A DNA stretch of 64,000 nt from Solimonas sp040066175. GTDB taxonomy: Bacteria > Pseudomonadota > Gammaproteobacteria > Nevskiales > Nevskiaceae. The position numbers and the translations under genes are program-made. The DNA lies in assembly GCF_040066175.1 (NCBI RefSeq), contig NZ_JBEAAM010000004.1:1-64000 (forward strand). Direction: 5' to 3'. Positions 53,520-60,524 of the stretch are shown in pieces (positions within the stretch are counted from its first letter, which is position 1; the number at the start of each line of letters is the position of its first letter). The notes under the pieces are model-generated. The model was not told the DNA's origin. It saw nothing but the letters and a program-made list of their open reading frames with translations, and made no database searches.

Positions 53520-53900
53520 CTACGGGGTCTCGCTGGCGATGCGGTCGGTGGTCCGCCGTGCCTTGGCCGCGGGACGATGTTCGCCGCCGAGCGTGCGCAG
53601 GCGTGCCCGCAGCAGCGTCAGACGGTCGCGCAGCCGCTCCCACAGCGTGCTGCGCACGACGCGCAACTCGATGGCGCCGGCGGCGGTGAGCCGGTACCAG
53701 GTGTCCTTGCCGACGACGCTGCGATCCAGGTGTCCCGACGCGAACAGCGATTCGAGGACGCGATCGAGATCGTCGTTGCGCAGCCCGGTGTCGGCCCAGT
53801 CATCGACGAGATCGCGGTACGCGAACATCGCGCCCGGTTCGATCTGGTCGTCGAGCATGCGCGCGAAAGCGACGTGGATCGTATTGCGTGTGACTCTCAT
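53520..53900 (-). CDS. Hypothetical protein, possible winged-helix fold
   Basis: Not recognised. A soluble 126-residue protein with no signal peptide. The middle (MFAYRDLVDDWADTGLRNDD, then LDRVLESLFASGHLDRSVVG and TWYRLTAAGAIELRVV) reads like a winged-helix DNA-binding arrangement: helices followed by a beta wing ending in YRLTAAG. The C-terminal third is very basic (RLRDRLTLLRARLRTLGG). The start at 53900 has GGAGAGG almost touching the ATG; an ATG further upstream at about 53918 is an alternative. It lies between the EF-hand-like gene and lysR on the same strand. Confidence 0.55.
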   Translation of the reverse strand: MRVTRNTIHVAFARMLDDQIEPGAMFAYRDLVDDWADTGLRNDDLDRVLESLFASGHLDRSVVGKDTWYRLTAAGAIELRVVRSTLWERLRDRLTLLRARLRTLGGEHRPAAKARRTTDRIASETP

Positions 53901-53965
53901 CCTCTCCGACTCCGGCATGCTGCCGTTGCAGCGGCAGCCCAGAGTCATTCTGAAGGCAAAACGAT

Positions 53966-54835
53966 TCAGGGAGCCGTGGGTAAAAGATCTAGGAGGGCTT
54001 GCGCAGCGCGCGACACGGCGCGGTGGCGATGGCGGGCGCTACCGAGACTGCGCTGCATGCGCAGGCCAGGGATGTGGATGACCTTGAGCGTCGCATCGAC
54101 CATCGACAGCGGCAGCACGCTCCAGCCCAGGCCGATGCCGGCCAGCATCTTCAGCGTCTCCAGATAGTTGGTCGCCAGCCGCACGCGCGGCTCCAGACCC
54201 AGATGCTGCAGGGCCTGACGGACGATGCGGTGCGTATAGGTGGCCGCGTCGGGCAGTACCGCCGGATGCGCGGCCAGATCGCCGAGTTGCGGGCGGCGCA
54301 GACGTGCCAGCGGGTGCGTCGGTGCGGCGACGACCGCCAGCGGATCGTGCCAGACGGCGCACGTGTCCAGGTTCGGAATGGGTGCCAGCGGCAGCGTCAC
54401 GATGCCCAGTTCCAGCCTGCCGCTCAGCACGGCTTCGCAGGCGATTTCGGAATCCATGAAGTGCAGATCCAGATCGACGTCAGGGTAGCGCTCGGTGAAC
54501 TCGCGCAGCACCGGCGGCAGGCGGTGCAGGCCGATGTGATGGCTGGTGCCGATCGACAGCCGGCCGGACACCTGCGTCGTCAGCTGCGAGAGTGCGCGGC
54601 GCGCATCCTCGATGTCCTGCAGGGTCTTGCGGGCATACGGCAGCAGCGCGCGGCCGGCGTCGGTCAGCGTGATCTGGCGGCCGATGCGATCGAACAGCGG
54701 TGCGCCGATCTGCTGCTCGAGTGTGGTCACGCGCTTGCTGATCGCGGGCTGCGACAGGTGCAGAGAATCGGCGGCGCGGGTGAACGAAGCGTGGTCGGCA
54801 ACCTCGACGAAGGCGTTGAGCAGCTGGGTGTCCAT
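53966..54835 (-). CDS. LysR-family transcriptional regulator divergent from leuC
   Basis: A 289-residue LysR-type regulator: N-terminal winged helix-turn-helix (MDTQLLNAFVEVADHASFTR, LSQPAISKRVTTLEQQIGAP, LFDRIGRQITLTDAGRALLP) and a periplasmic-binding-like effector domain (about 90-289). Divergence from leuCDB across a 144-bp spacer strongly suggests it controls leucine genes; similar regulators sit at this position in Pseudomonas. The effector is unknown. The ATG at 54835 begins the conserved domain; the longer frame is not conserved. Confidence 0.9.
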   Translation of the reverse strand: MDTQLLNAFVEVADHASFTRAADSLHLSQPAISKRVTTLEQQIGAPLFDRIGRQITLTDAGRALLPYARKTLQDIEDARRALSQLTTQVSGRLSIGTSHHIGLHRLPPVLREFTERYPDVDLDLHFMDSEIACEAVLSGRLELGIVTLPLAPIPNLDTCAVWHDPLAVVAAPTHPLARLRRPQLGDLAAHPAVLPDAATYTHRIVRQALQHLGLEPRVRLATNYLETLKMLAGIGLGWSVLPLSMVDATLKVIHIPGLRMQRSLGSARHRHRAVSRAAQALLDLLPTAP

Positions 54836-54916
54836 GGCGTAAGGCGTGAGACCTTGAGGCGTGGGCGCGACGCGCCGATCATGCCACATGGGAATGATGA
54901 TCATGAAAACGATTCA

Positions 54917-54946
54917 TTGGAGTTATCCATGCTCCAACCCTAGAAT
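54917..54946 (+). promoter_or_regulatory. Candidate leuC promoter and LysR site
   Basis: TTGGAG (54917-54922), an 18-bp spacer and TAGAAT (54941-54946). TGGA-N4-TCCA (54918-54929) overlaps the -35 region and is a plausible half of a LysR binding site. The spacer shows no leucine-rich leader peptide. Confidence 0.45.
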
Positions 54947-54979
54947 CGCCGCCGTTTTCAGCACGTCCGGGAACGGAAC

Positions 54980-56383
54980 ATGGCCAAGACGCTGTACGAC
55001 AAGATCTGGGACGCCCACGTGGTCGCCGACAATGGCGATGGTTCGGCGCTGATCTACATCGACCGCCACCTGGTTCACGAAGTCACCAGCCCGCAGGCCT
55101 TCGACGGCCTGCGTATCAATGGCCGCAAGCCCTGGCGTCTGTCCGCCAACCTCGCGGTCGCCGATCACAACGTGCCCACCACGCCGGACCGCGTGCACGG
55201 CATCGAGGACCCGATCTCGCGCGCGCAGGTCGATGCGCTGGATGCCAACTGCGTCGAGTTCGGCATCACCGAGTTCCGCATGAACGACCGCCGTCAGGGC
55301 ATCGTCCACGTGATCGGGCCCGAGCAGGGGGCGACCCTGCCGGGCATGACCGTGGTCTGCGGCGACTCGCATACCTCGACCCACGGCGCCTTCGGTGCGC
55401 TCGCGTTCGGCATCGGCACTTCCGAGGTCGAGCACGCGCTGGCCACGCAGACCCTGGTGTTGAAGAAGTCGAAGTCCATGCTGATCCGCGTCAACGGCCA
55501 TGTCGGCCCGGGCGTGACCGCCAAGGACATCACGCTGGCGATCATCGGCAGGATCGGCACCGCCGGCGGCACCGGGCATGTCATCGAGTACGCCGGCGAG
55601 GCGATCGAGGACCTGTCGATGGAAGGCCGCATGACCCTGTGCAACATGGCGATCGAGGGCGGCGCCCGCGCCGGCCTGGTCGCGGTGGACGACAAGACCC
55701 TCGCCTACGTCAAGGGTCGCCCCTACGCGCCGAGGCCGGAGCAGTGGGACGCCGCCGTGGCGAACTGGAAGCAGTTGAAGAGTGATCCAGGCGCGAAGTT
55801 CGACACCGTGGTCGAGATTGACGCAAAGGACATTGCGCCGCAGGTCACCTGGGGCACCTCGCCCGAGATGGTCGGCCCGGTGACCGCGCGCGTGCCCGAT
55901 CCGGCACAGGAAGCCGATCCGGTCAAGCGCAGCGGCATGGAAAAGGCGCTGGCCTACATGGGCCTGGCCGCCAACACGCCGATCGAGCAGATCCGCATCG
56001 ACAAGGTCTTCATCGGCTCCTGCACCAATTCGCGCATCGAGGACCTGCGTGCGGCCGCTGCGGTGGTGAAGGGCCGGCAGAAGGCCGCCCACGTCAAGCT
56101 GGCGCTGGTCGTGCCGGGCTCGGGTCTGGTGAAGGCGCAGGCGGAAGCCGAGGGCCTGGACCAGGTCTTCAGGGCTGCCGGCTTCGAGTGGCGCGAGCCG
56201 GGCTGTTCGATGTGCCTGGCGATGAACGCCGACCGCCTCGAGCCGGGCGAACGCTGCGCCTCGACCAGCAACCGCAATTTCGAGGGCCGGCAGGGGCAGG
56301 GCGGTCGCACGCACCTGGTCTCGCCGGCGATGGCCGCCGCGGCCGGCATTGCCGGCCACTTCGTCGATGTGAGGAGTTTCTGA
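54980..56383 (+). CDS. leuC: 3-isopropylmalate dehydratase large subunit
   Basis: Aconitase-family [4Fe-4S] enzyme that isomerises 2- to 3-isopropylmalate with LeuD. The 467-residue protein has TLYDKIWDAHVV at the start and VVCGDSHTSTHGAFGALAFG. Cluster cysteines lie in FIGSCTNSRIEDLRAAA and in GCSMCLAMNADRL. STSNRNFEGRQGQGGRTHLV is also present. It leads leuCDB and ends 2 bp before leuD. Confidence 0.97.
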   Translation: MAKTLYDKIWDAHVVADNGDGSALIYIDRHLVHEVTSPQAFDGLRINGRKPWRLSANLAVADHNVPTTPDRVHGIEDPISRAQVDALDANCVEFGITEFRMNDRRQGIVHVIGPEQGATLPGMTVVCGDSHTSTHGAFGALAFGIGTSEVEHALATQTLVLKKSKSMLIRVNGHVGPGVTAKDITLAIIGRIGTAGGTGHVIEYAGEAIEDLSMEGRMTLCNMAIEGGARAGLVAVDDKTLAYVKGRPYAPRPEQWDAAVANWKQLKSDPGAKFDTVVEIDAKDIAPQVTWGTSPEMVGPVTARVPDPAQEADPVKRSGMEKALAYMGLAANTPIEQIRIDKVFIGSCTNSRIEDLRAAAAVVKGRQKAAHVKLALVVPGSGLVKAQAEAEGLDQVFRAAGFEWREPGCSMCLAMNADRLEPGERCASTSNRNFEGRQGQGGRTHLVSPAMAAAAGIAGHFVDVRSF

Positions 56384-56385
56384 AC

Positions 56386-57024
56386 ATGCGCGCCTTCACC
56401 GTGGTGACGTCCAAGGTCCTGCCGCTGGACCGCCCCAACGTGGACACCGACGCGATCATCCCCAAGCAGTACCTCAAGTCGATCCGCCGGACGGGCTTCG
56501 GTCCTTTTTTGTTCGACGACTGGCGCTACCTCGACCCGGGCACGCTGGACGTGGACCCGGCGACGCGTCGGCCGAACCCGGCGTTCGTGCTCAACGATGC
56601 GAAGCACCGGGGTGCCCAGATCCTGATCGCGCGCGACAACTTCGGCTGCGGATCCTCGCGCGAACACGCGGTGTGGGCGCTGGACGACTACGGCTTCCGG
56701 GCGGTGATCGCGCCGAGTTTCGCCGACATCTTCTACTCGAACTGCTTCAAGAACGGCGTGCTGCCGGTGGTGCTGAAGCCCGACGAAGTGCAGGCGATCT
56801 TCGCGCTGGTGAATGCCGATGCCGATGCCCGGATCACGATCGACCTGCCGGCGCAGCAGGTGCAGCTGGCCGACGGCCGCAGCTTCGGTTTCCAGATCAA
56901 CCCGCACCACAAGCACAACCTGATCCACGGACTCGACGAGATCGGCCTGACGCTGCAGAAGGCCGATGCGATCAGGGCCTACGAAGCGAGGCGGCGCGTC
57001 GAAGCGCCGTGGCTGTTCAACTGA
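56386..57024 (+). CDS. leuD: 3-isopropylmalate dehydratase small subunit
   Basis: Swivelling-domain partner of LeuC. The 212-residue protein has PLDRPNVDTDAIIPKQYLKS, the active-site NFGCGSSREHAVWALDDYG and IAPSFADIFYSNCFKNGVLP, all characteristic. The start at 56386 gives MRAFTVVTSKVLPLDRPNVD; the frame extends into leuC but overlap there is a shadow. A palindromic repeat separates it from leuB. Confidence 0.97.
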   Translation: MRAFTVVTSKVLPLDRPNVDTDAIIPKQYLKSIRRTGFGPFLFDDWRYLDPGTLDVDPATRRPNPAFVLNDAKHRGAQILIARDNFGCGSSREHAVWALDDYGFRAVIAPSFADIFYSNCFKNGVLPVVLKPDEVQAIFALVNADADARITIDLPAQQVQLADGRSFGFQINPHHKHNLIHGLDEIGLTLQKADAIRAYEARRRVEAPWLFN

Positions 57025-57033
57025 CCCGAAGGG

Positions 57034-57105
57034 TCATCCCCGCGCAGGCGGGGATCCAGACCGCGGTGCGGAAATCTCCTGGATTCCCGCATTCGCGGGA
57101 ATGAC
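57034..57105. repeat. Palindromic intergenic element between leuD and leuB
   Basis: Two hairpins, CCCCGC-GCAG-GCGGGG (57038-57053) and TTCCCGC-ATTC-GCGGGAA (57084-57101), lie inside a larger inverted repeat: TCATCCCCGC...ATCCAG at one end faces CTGGATTCCCGC...GGGAATGA at the other. This T-C-A-T-(C/T)-CCCCG...GGATCCAG pattern is a dispersed element in many proteobacterial genomes. It fills most of the 101-bp spacer and could slow or stop exonucleases between leuD and leuB. Confidence 0.75.
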
Positions 57106-57125
57106 GAGAGAATCGAGCGACGTAA

Positions 57126-58205
57126 ATGAGCAACAAGAAGATCCTGATCCTCCCCGGCGACTACATCGGCCCGGAAATCATGGCCGAGGCGGTCAAGGTG
57201 TTGGAGCTGTTCAAGGCCGAAGGCGAGCAGATCGAATGGACCTTCGGCCATCTCGGCGGTGCGGCCTACGATGCCGAGGGCCATCCGTACCCGCCATCCA
57301 CGCAGAAGGCGGCGCGTGAGGCCGACGCAATCCTGATGGGTGCGGTCGGCGGCCCCAAGTACGACAGCCTGCCGCGTGCGGTGCGCGCGGAACAGGGCAT
57401 CCTCGGCATCCGCAAGGACCTGGGCCTGTTCGCCAACCTGCGCCCGGCGCTGGCCTACGAGGAGCTGGCCGCGGCCTCGTCGTTCAAGCCGGAAGTGATT
57501 GCCGGCCTCGACATCCTGATCCTGCGCGAGCTGACCGGCGACATCTACTTCGGCCAGCCGCGCGGCCGTCGCCGGAACGCCGAGGGCGCCGAGGAAGGCT
57601 ACGACACCATGCACTACAGCCGGCCGGAGGTGGAGCGCATCGCGCACGTCGCCTTCCAGGCGGCGCGCAAGCGCAACAAGCGGCTCTGCTCGGTGGACAA
57701 GGAGAACGTGCTGGAGACCTCGCGCCTGTGGCGCGAGGTCGTGATCGAGGTCGGCAAGCAGTATCCCGACGTCGCGCTGAGCCACATGTACGTGGACAAC
57801 GCGGCGATGCAGCTGGTGAAGAACCCCAAGCAGTTCGACGTGATCGTCACCGGCAACCTCTTCGGCGACATCCTCTCCGACGAGGCTTCGATGCTGGCCG
57901 GTTCGATCGGCATGCTGCCGTCGGCCTCGCTGGACGTGAACAACAAGGGCCTCTATGAGCCGATCCACGGCAGCGCGCCGGACATCGCGGGGCAGAACAA
58001 GGCCAACCCGCTGGCGACGATCCTGTCGGTGGGCATGATGTTCAAGTACACGTTCAACCGTGCCGATCTGTCGGATCGCATCGATGCGGCGGTGAGAAAG
58101 GTGCTGCGGCAGGGTCACCGCACCGGCGACATCGCGCAGCCGGGCGAGAAGGTGATCGGTACACGTGAAATGGGCGATGCCGTTGTGCAGGCGCTGAAGA
58201 AGTAA
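57126..58205 (+). CDS. leuB: 3-isopropylmalate dehydrogenase
   Basis: NAD-dependent oxidative decarboxylase, third step of leucine synthesis. The 359-residue protein has KILILPGDYIGPEIMAEAVK, LMGAVGGPKYDSLPRAVRAE, LRELTGDIYFGQPRGRRRN, YVDNAAMQLVKNPKQFDVIV and the family NLFGDILSDEASMLAGSIGM, followed by PIHGSAPDIAGQNKANPLAT. An intergenic repeat sits just upstream of the start. Twelve bases separate it from asd. Confidence 0.97.
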   Translation: MSNKKILILPGDYIGPEIMAEAVKVLELFKAEGEQIEWTFGHLGGAAYDAEGHPYPPSTQKAAREADAILMGAVGGPKYDSLPRAVRAEQGILGIRKDLGLFANLRPALAYEELAAASSFKPEVIAGLDILILRELTGDIYFGQPRGRRRNAEGAEEGYDTMHYSRPEVERIAHVAFQAARKRNKRLCSVDKENVLETSRLWREVVIEVGKQYPDVALSHMYVDNAAMQLVKNPKQFDVIVTGNLFGDILSDEASMLAGSIGMLPSASLDVNNKGLYEPIHGSAPDIAGQNKANPLATILSVGMMFKYTFNRADLSDRIDAAVRKVLRQGHRTGDIAQPGEKVIGTREMGDAVVQALKK

Positions 58206-58217
58206 GAGAGAAGGAAC

Positions 58218-59333
58218 ATGATGAAGCTGGGTATGGTGGGCTGGCGCGGCATGGTCGGTTCCGTGCTGATGCAGCGCATGCAGGAAGAGAACGACTTCGC
58301 GCTGGTGGAGCCGCATTTCTTCAGCACGTCGAGTGCCGGCGGAACCGGCCCCAAGGTCGGGGGCAGGGACACGCCGCCGCTGAATGACGCGAACAGCATC
58401 GACGCGCTCAAGCTGATGGATGTGATCATCACCTGCCAGGGCGGTGACTACACGAACGAGATCTTCCCGAAGCTGCGTGCCAGCGGCTGGAACGGCTACT
58501 GGATCGACGCGGCCAGCGCGCTGCGCATGAAGGACGATGCCGTCATCGTCCTCGACCCGGTCAACCGCGGCGTCATCGATACGGCGCTGGCCCGCGGCGT
58601 GAAGAACTACATCGGCGGCAACTGCACGAACTCCATTCTGCTGATGGGCGTCGGCGGCCTGTTCCGCGAGAACCTGGTCGAGTGGGTCAGTTCGATGACC
58701 TACCAGGCGGCGTCCGGCGGTGGTGCCAACCACATGCGCGAGCTGCTCAAGGGCATGGGCGTCGTGCACGGGGCGGTCGCCGACGAACTGGCCACGCCGT
58801 CGTCAGCGATTCTCGACATCGACCGCAAGGTCGCGGCCGCAATCCGCAACGAGGTGCCGACCGAGTTCTTCGGCGCGCCGCTGGCCGGCGGCCTGATCCC
58901 GTGGATCGATTCGCAGCTCGACAATGGCCAGTCCAAGGAAGAGTGGAAGGGCCAGGCCGAGGTCAACAAGATCCTCGGCAACACCGGCGACAAGATCATC
59001 CCGGTCGATGGCCTGTGCGTGCGCATCGGCGCGATGCGCTGCCACAGCCTCGCGCTGACCCTAAAGCTCAGAAAGGACCTGCCGCTGGCCGAGATCGAGG
59101 CCATCATCAAGAGCGGCAACGACTGGGTGAAGTGGGTGCCCAACGACAAGCCGGCGACGATCAAGGAATTGATCCCGGCGGCGATCACCGGCGGCCTGCA
59201 GGTGGGCGTCGGCCGCGTGCGCAAGCTCAATCTCGGCCCGCAGTACGTATCGGCCTTCGTGATCGGCGACCAGCTGCTGTGGGGTGCGGCCGAGCCACTG
59301 CGTCGCATGCTGCGCATCCTGCTCGCCCGCTGA
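58218..59333 (+). CDS. asd: Aspartate-semialdehyde dehydrogenase
   Basis: Makes aspartate semialdehyde for lysine/diaminopimelate, threonine and methionine. The 371-residue protein is the Gram-negative type: GMVGWRGMVGSVLMQRMQEE, STSSAGGTGP, the catalytic cysteine in IGGNCTNSILLMGVGGLF and the histidine region RIGAMRCHSLALTLKL. AAGGA at 58211-58215 supports the ATG at 58218; a second ATG follows at once. A paralogue without the cysteine (usg) lies directly downstream. Confidence 0.97.
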   Translation: MMKLGMVGWRGMVGSVLMQRMQEENDFALVEPHFFSTSSAGGTGPKVGGRDTPPLNDANSIDALKLMDVIITCQGGDYTNEIFPKLRASGWNGYWIDAASALRMKDDAVIVLDPVNRGVIDTALARGVKNYIGGNCTNSILLMGVGGLFRENLVEWVSSMTYQAASGGGANHMRELLKGMGVVHGAVADELATPSSAILDIDRKVAAAIRNEVPTEFFGAPLAGGLIPWIDSQLDNGQSKEEWKGQAEVNKILGNTGDKIIPVDGLCVRIGAMRCHSLALTLKLRKDLPLAEIEAIIKSGNDWVKWVPNDKPATIKELIPAAITGGLQVGVGRVRKLNLGPQYVSAFVIGDQLLWGAAEPLRRMLRILLAR

Positions 59334-59341
59334 CGACGGGC

Positions 59342-59347
59342 TAGAAT
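59342..59347 (+). promoter_or_regulatory. Candidate -10 box for usg
   Basis: TAGAAT at 59342-59347 followed by CGGCC, 30 bp before the usg ATG, in the asd-usg spacer. No clear -35. Confidence 0.3.
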
Positions 59348-59377
59348 CGGCCGCCTGATCGCTCGCAGAGTCATGGG

Positions 59378-60397
59378 ATGAGCCGCCGATTCGATGTGGC
59401 CGTGCTCGGTGCCGACAGTGCCGTCGGCGCCGCCGTGCTGGAACTGCTGGCCGAGCGGCGTTTCCCGCTCGGCGAGCTGTCGGCGCTGACGCTGGATGGC
59501 GAAGAGGCGGCGACGGTCGAGTTCGCCGGCAACCCTCTGCCGCTGGAGGACGCCGTCGGTTTCGGCTACGGGCAGGTGCAGCTGGCCTTCCTCGCCGGCG
59601 ACGACCCACGCTACGTCGCGGAGGCGGAACGTGCGGCCGACGCCGGCTGCATCGTGATCGATGCCAGCGGACAGGACTGGCGCGATCCGCAGATTCCACG
59701 GGTGGTCACCAGCGTCAATCCGGTGGCGCTCGCCGATTTCAACGAACGTGGCATCGTCGCGGCGCCGGATCGCATCATTACCGCGCTGCTGCCGGCGCTC
59801 GACGCCCTCGACCGCGTCGGTGGCCTGCAGCGCGTCACCGCGACGGTGATCGTGCCGGTGTCCGATGCCGGACGCGCGGGGCAGGAGGATCTGGCGCGCG
59901 AGACCGCGGCGCTGCTCAATGCGCGCGCCTACGAGCGGCGCGTCTTCCCCCAGCAGATCGCGTTCAATGTGCTGGGACAGCTGGGCGCCACCGGCGAGGA
60001 CGGACGCACCGGGCGCGAACGGCGTATCGTCGGCGAGTTGCGCGTGCTGCTGAATCGGCCGGAACTGCCGGTCGGGCTGCAGCTCGTGCACGTCGCGAGT
60101 TTCTTCGGCTATGCGATGTCGCTGGAGCTGGCGCTGGAGCGCATGCCGGAGGCTTCAGTGCTGGTCGAGGCGCTGGCGGGTGCACCGGGGGTCGAAGTGG
60201 CCGACAGCCCGGATCCGGCGGACTGCCCGTCGCCGGTGGTGGATGCCACGCGCAGCGCAGTCGTGCGCGTCGCGCGGTTGCGGCTCGGCGCCGGTCCGCA
60301 GGCGCTGGCGCTGTGGCTGACTGCCGACAATATCCGTTACGCCGCGGCGCTCAATGCGGTGACGGCCGCCGAGATCCTGGCGCGGGACCACCTCTGA
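59378..60397 (+). CDS. usg: USG-1-like aspartate-semialdehyde dehydrogenase paralogue
   Basis: A 339-residue protein with the Asd fold: RFDVAVLGADSAVGAAVLEL, FLAGDDPRYVAEAERAADAG, IVIDASGQDWRDPQIPRVVT and the dimerisation half PVSDAGRAGQEDLARETAAL. The position of the catalytic cysteine (N-C-[ST]) reads AAPDRIITALLPALDALDRV, so dehydrogenase activity is unlikely. Usg proteins are encoded near fimV and truA in many gammaproteobacteria, as here; function unknown. Confidence 0.88.
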   Translation: MSRRFDVAVLGADSAVGAAVLELLAERRFPLGELSALTLDGEEAATVEFAGNPLPLEDAVGFGYGQVQLAFLAGDDPRYVAEAERAADAGCIVIDASGQDWRDPQIPRVVTSVNPVALADFNERGIVAAPDRIITALLPALDALDRVGGLQRVTATVIVPVSDAGRAGQEDLARETAALLNARAYERRVFPQQIAFNVLGQLGATGEDGRTGRERRIVGELRVLLNRPELPVGLQLVHVASFFGYAMSLELALERMPEASVLVEALAGAPGVEVADSPDPADCPSPVVDATRSAVVRVARLRLGAGPQALALWLTADNIRYAAALNAVTAAEILARDHL

Positions 60398-60427
60398 AGC
60401 GGACGGTGGCGGCGGAAGTATTTGTTG

Positions 60428-60448
60428 CCCGATCAATAATTCATCGGG
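60428..60448. promoter_or_regulatory. Inverted repeat in the fimV promoter region
   Basis: CCCGAT (60428-60433) and ATCGGG (60443-60448) are separated by an AT-only-flanked 9-bp spacer. TATAAA (60449-60454) and TTATAC (60460-60465) follow directly. This 127-bp usg-fimV spacer is the AT-rich control region; the repeat could be an operator at the -10 element. I cannot choose one -35. Confidence 0.4.
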
Positions 60449-60524
60449 TATAAAAGGGCTTATACGCGCAAATTAACCTCCTGCGTGAACAGTTGAGGGA
60501 CGCCGGTTGGATTCTGGAGAGGAT

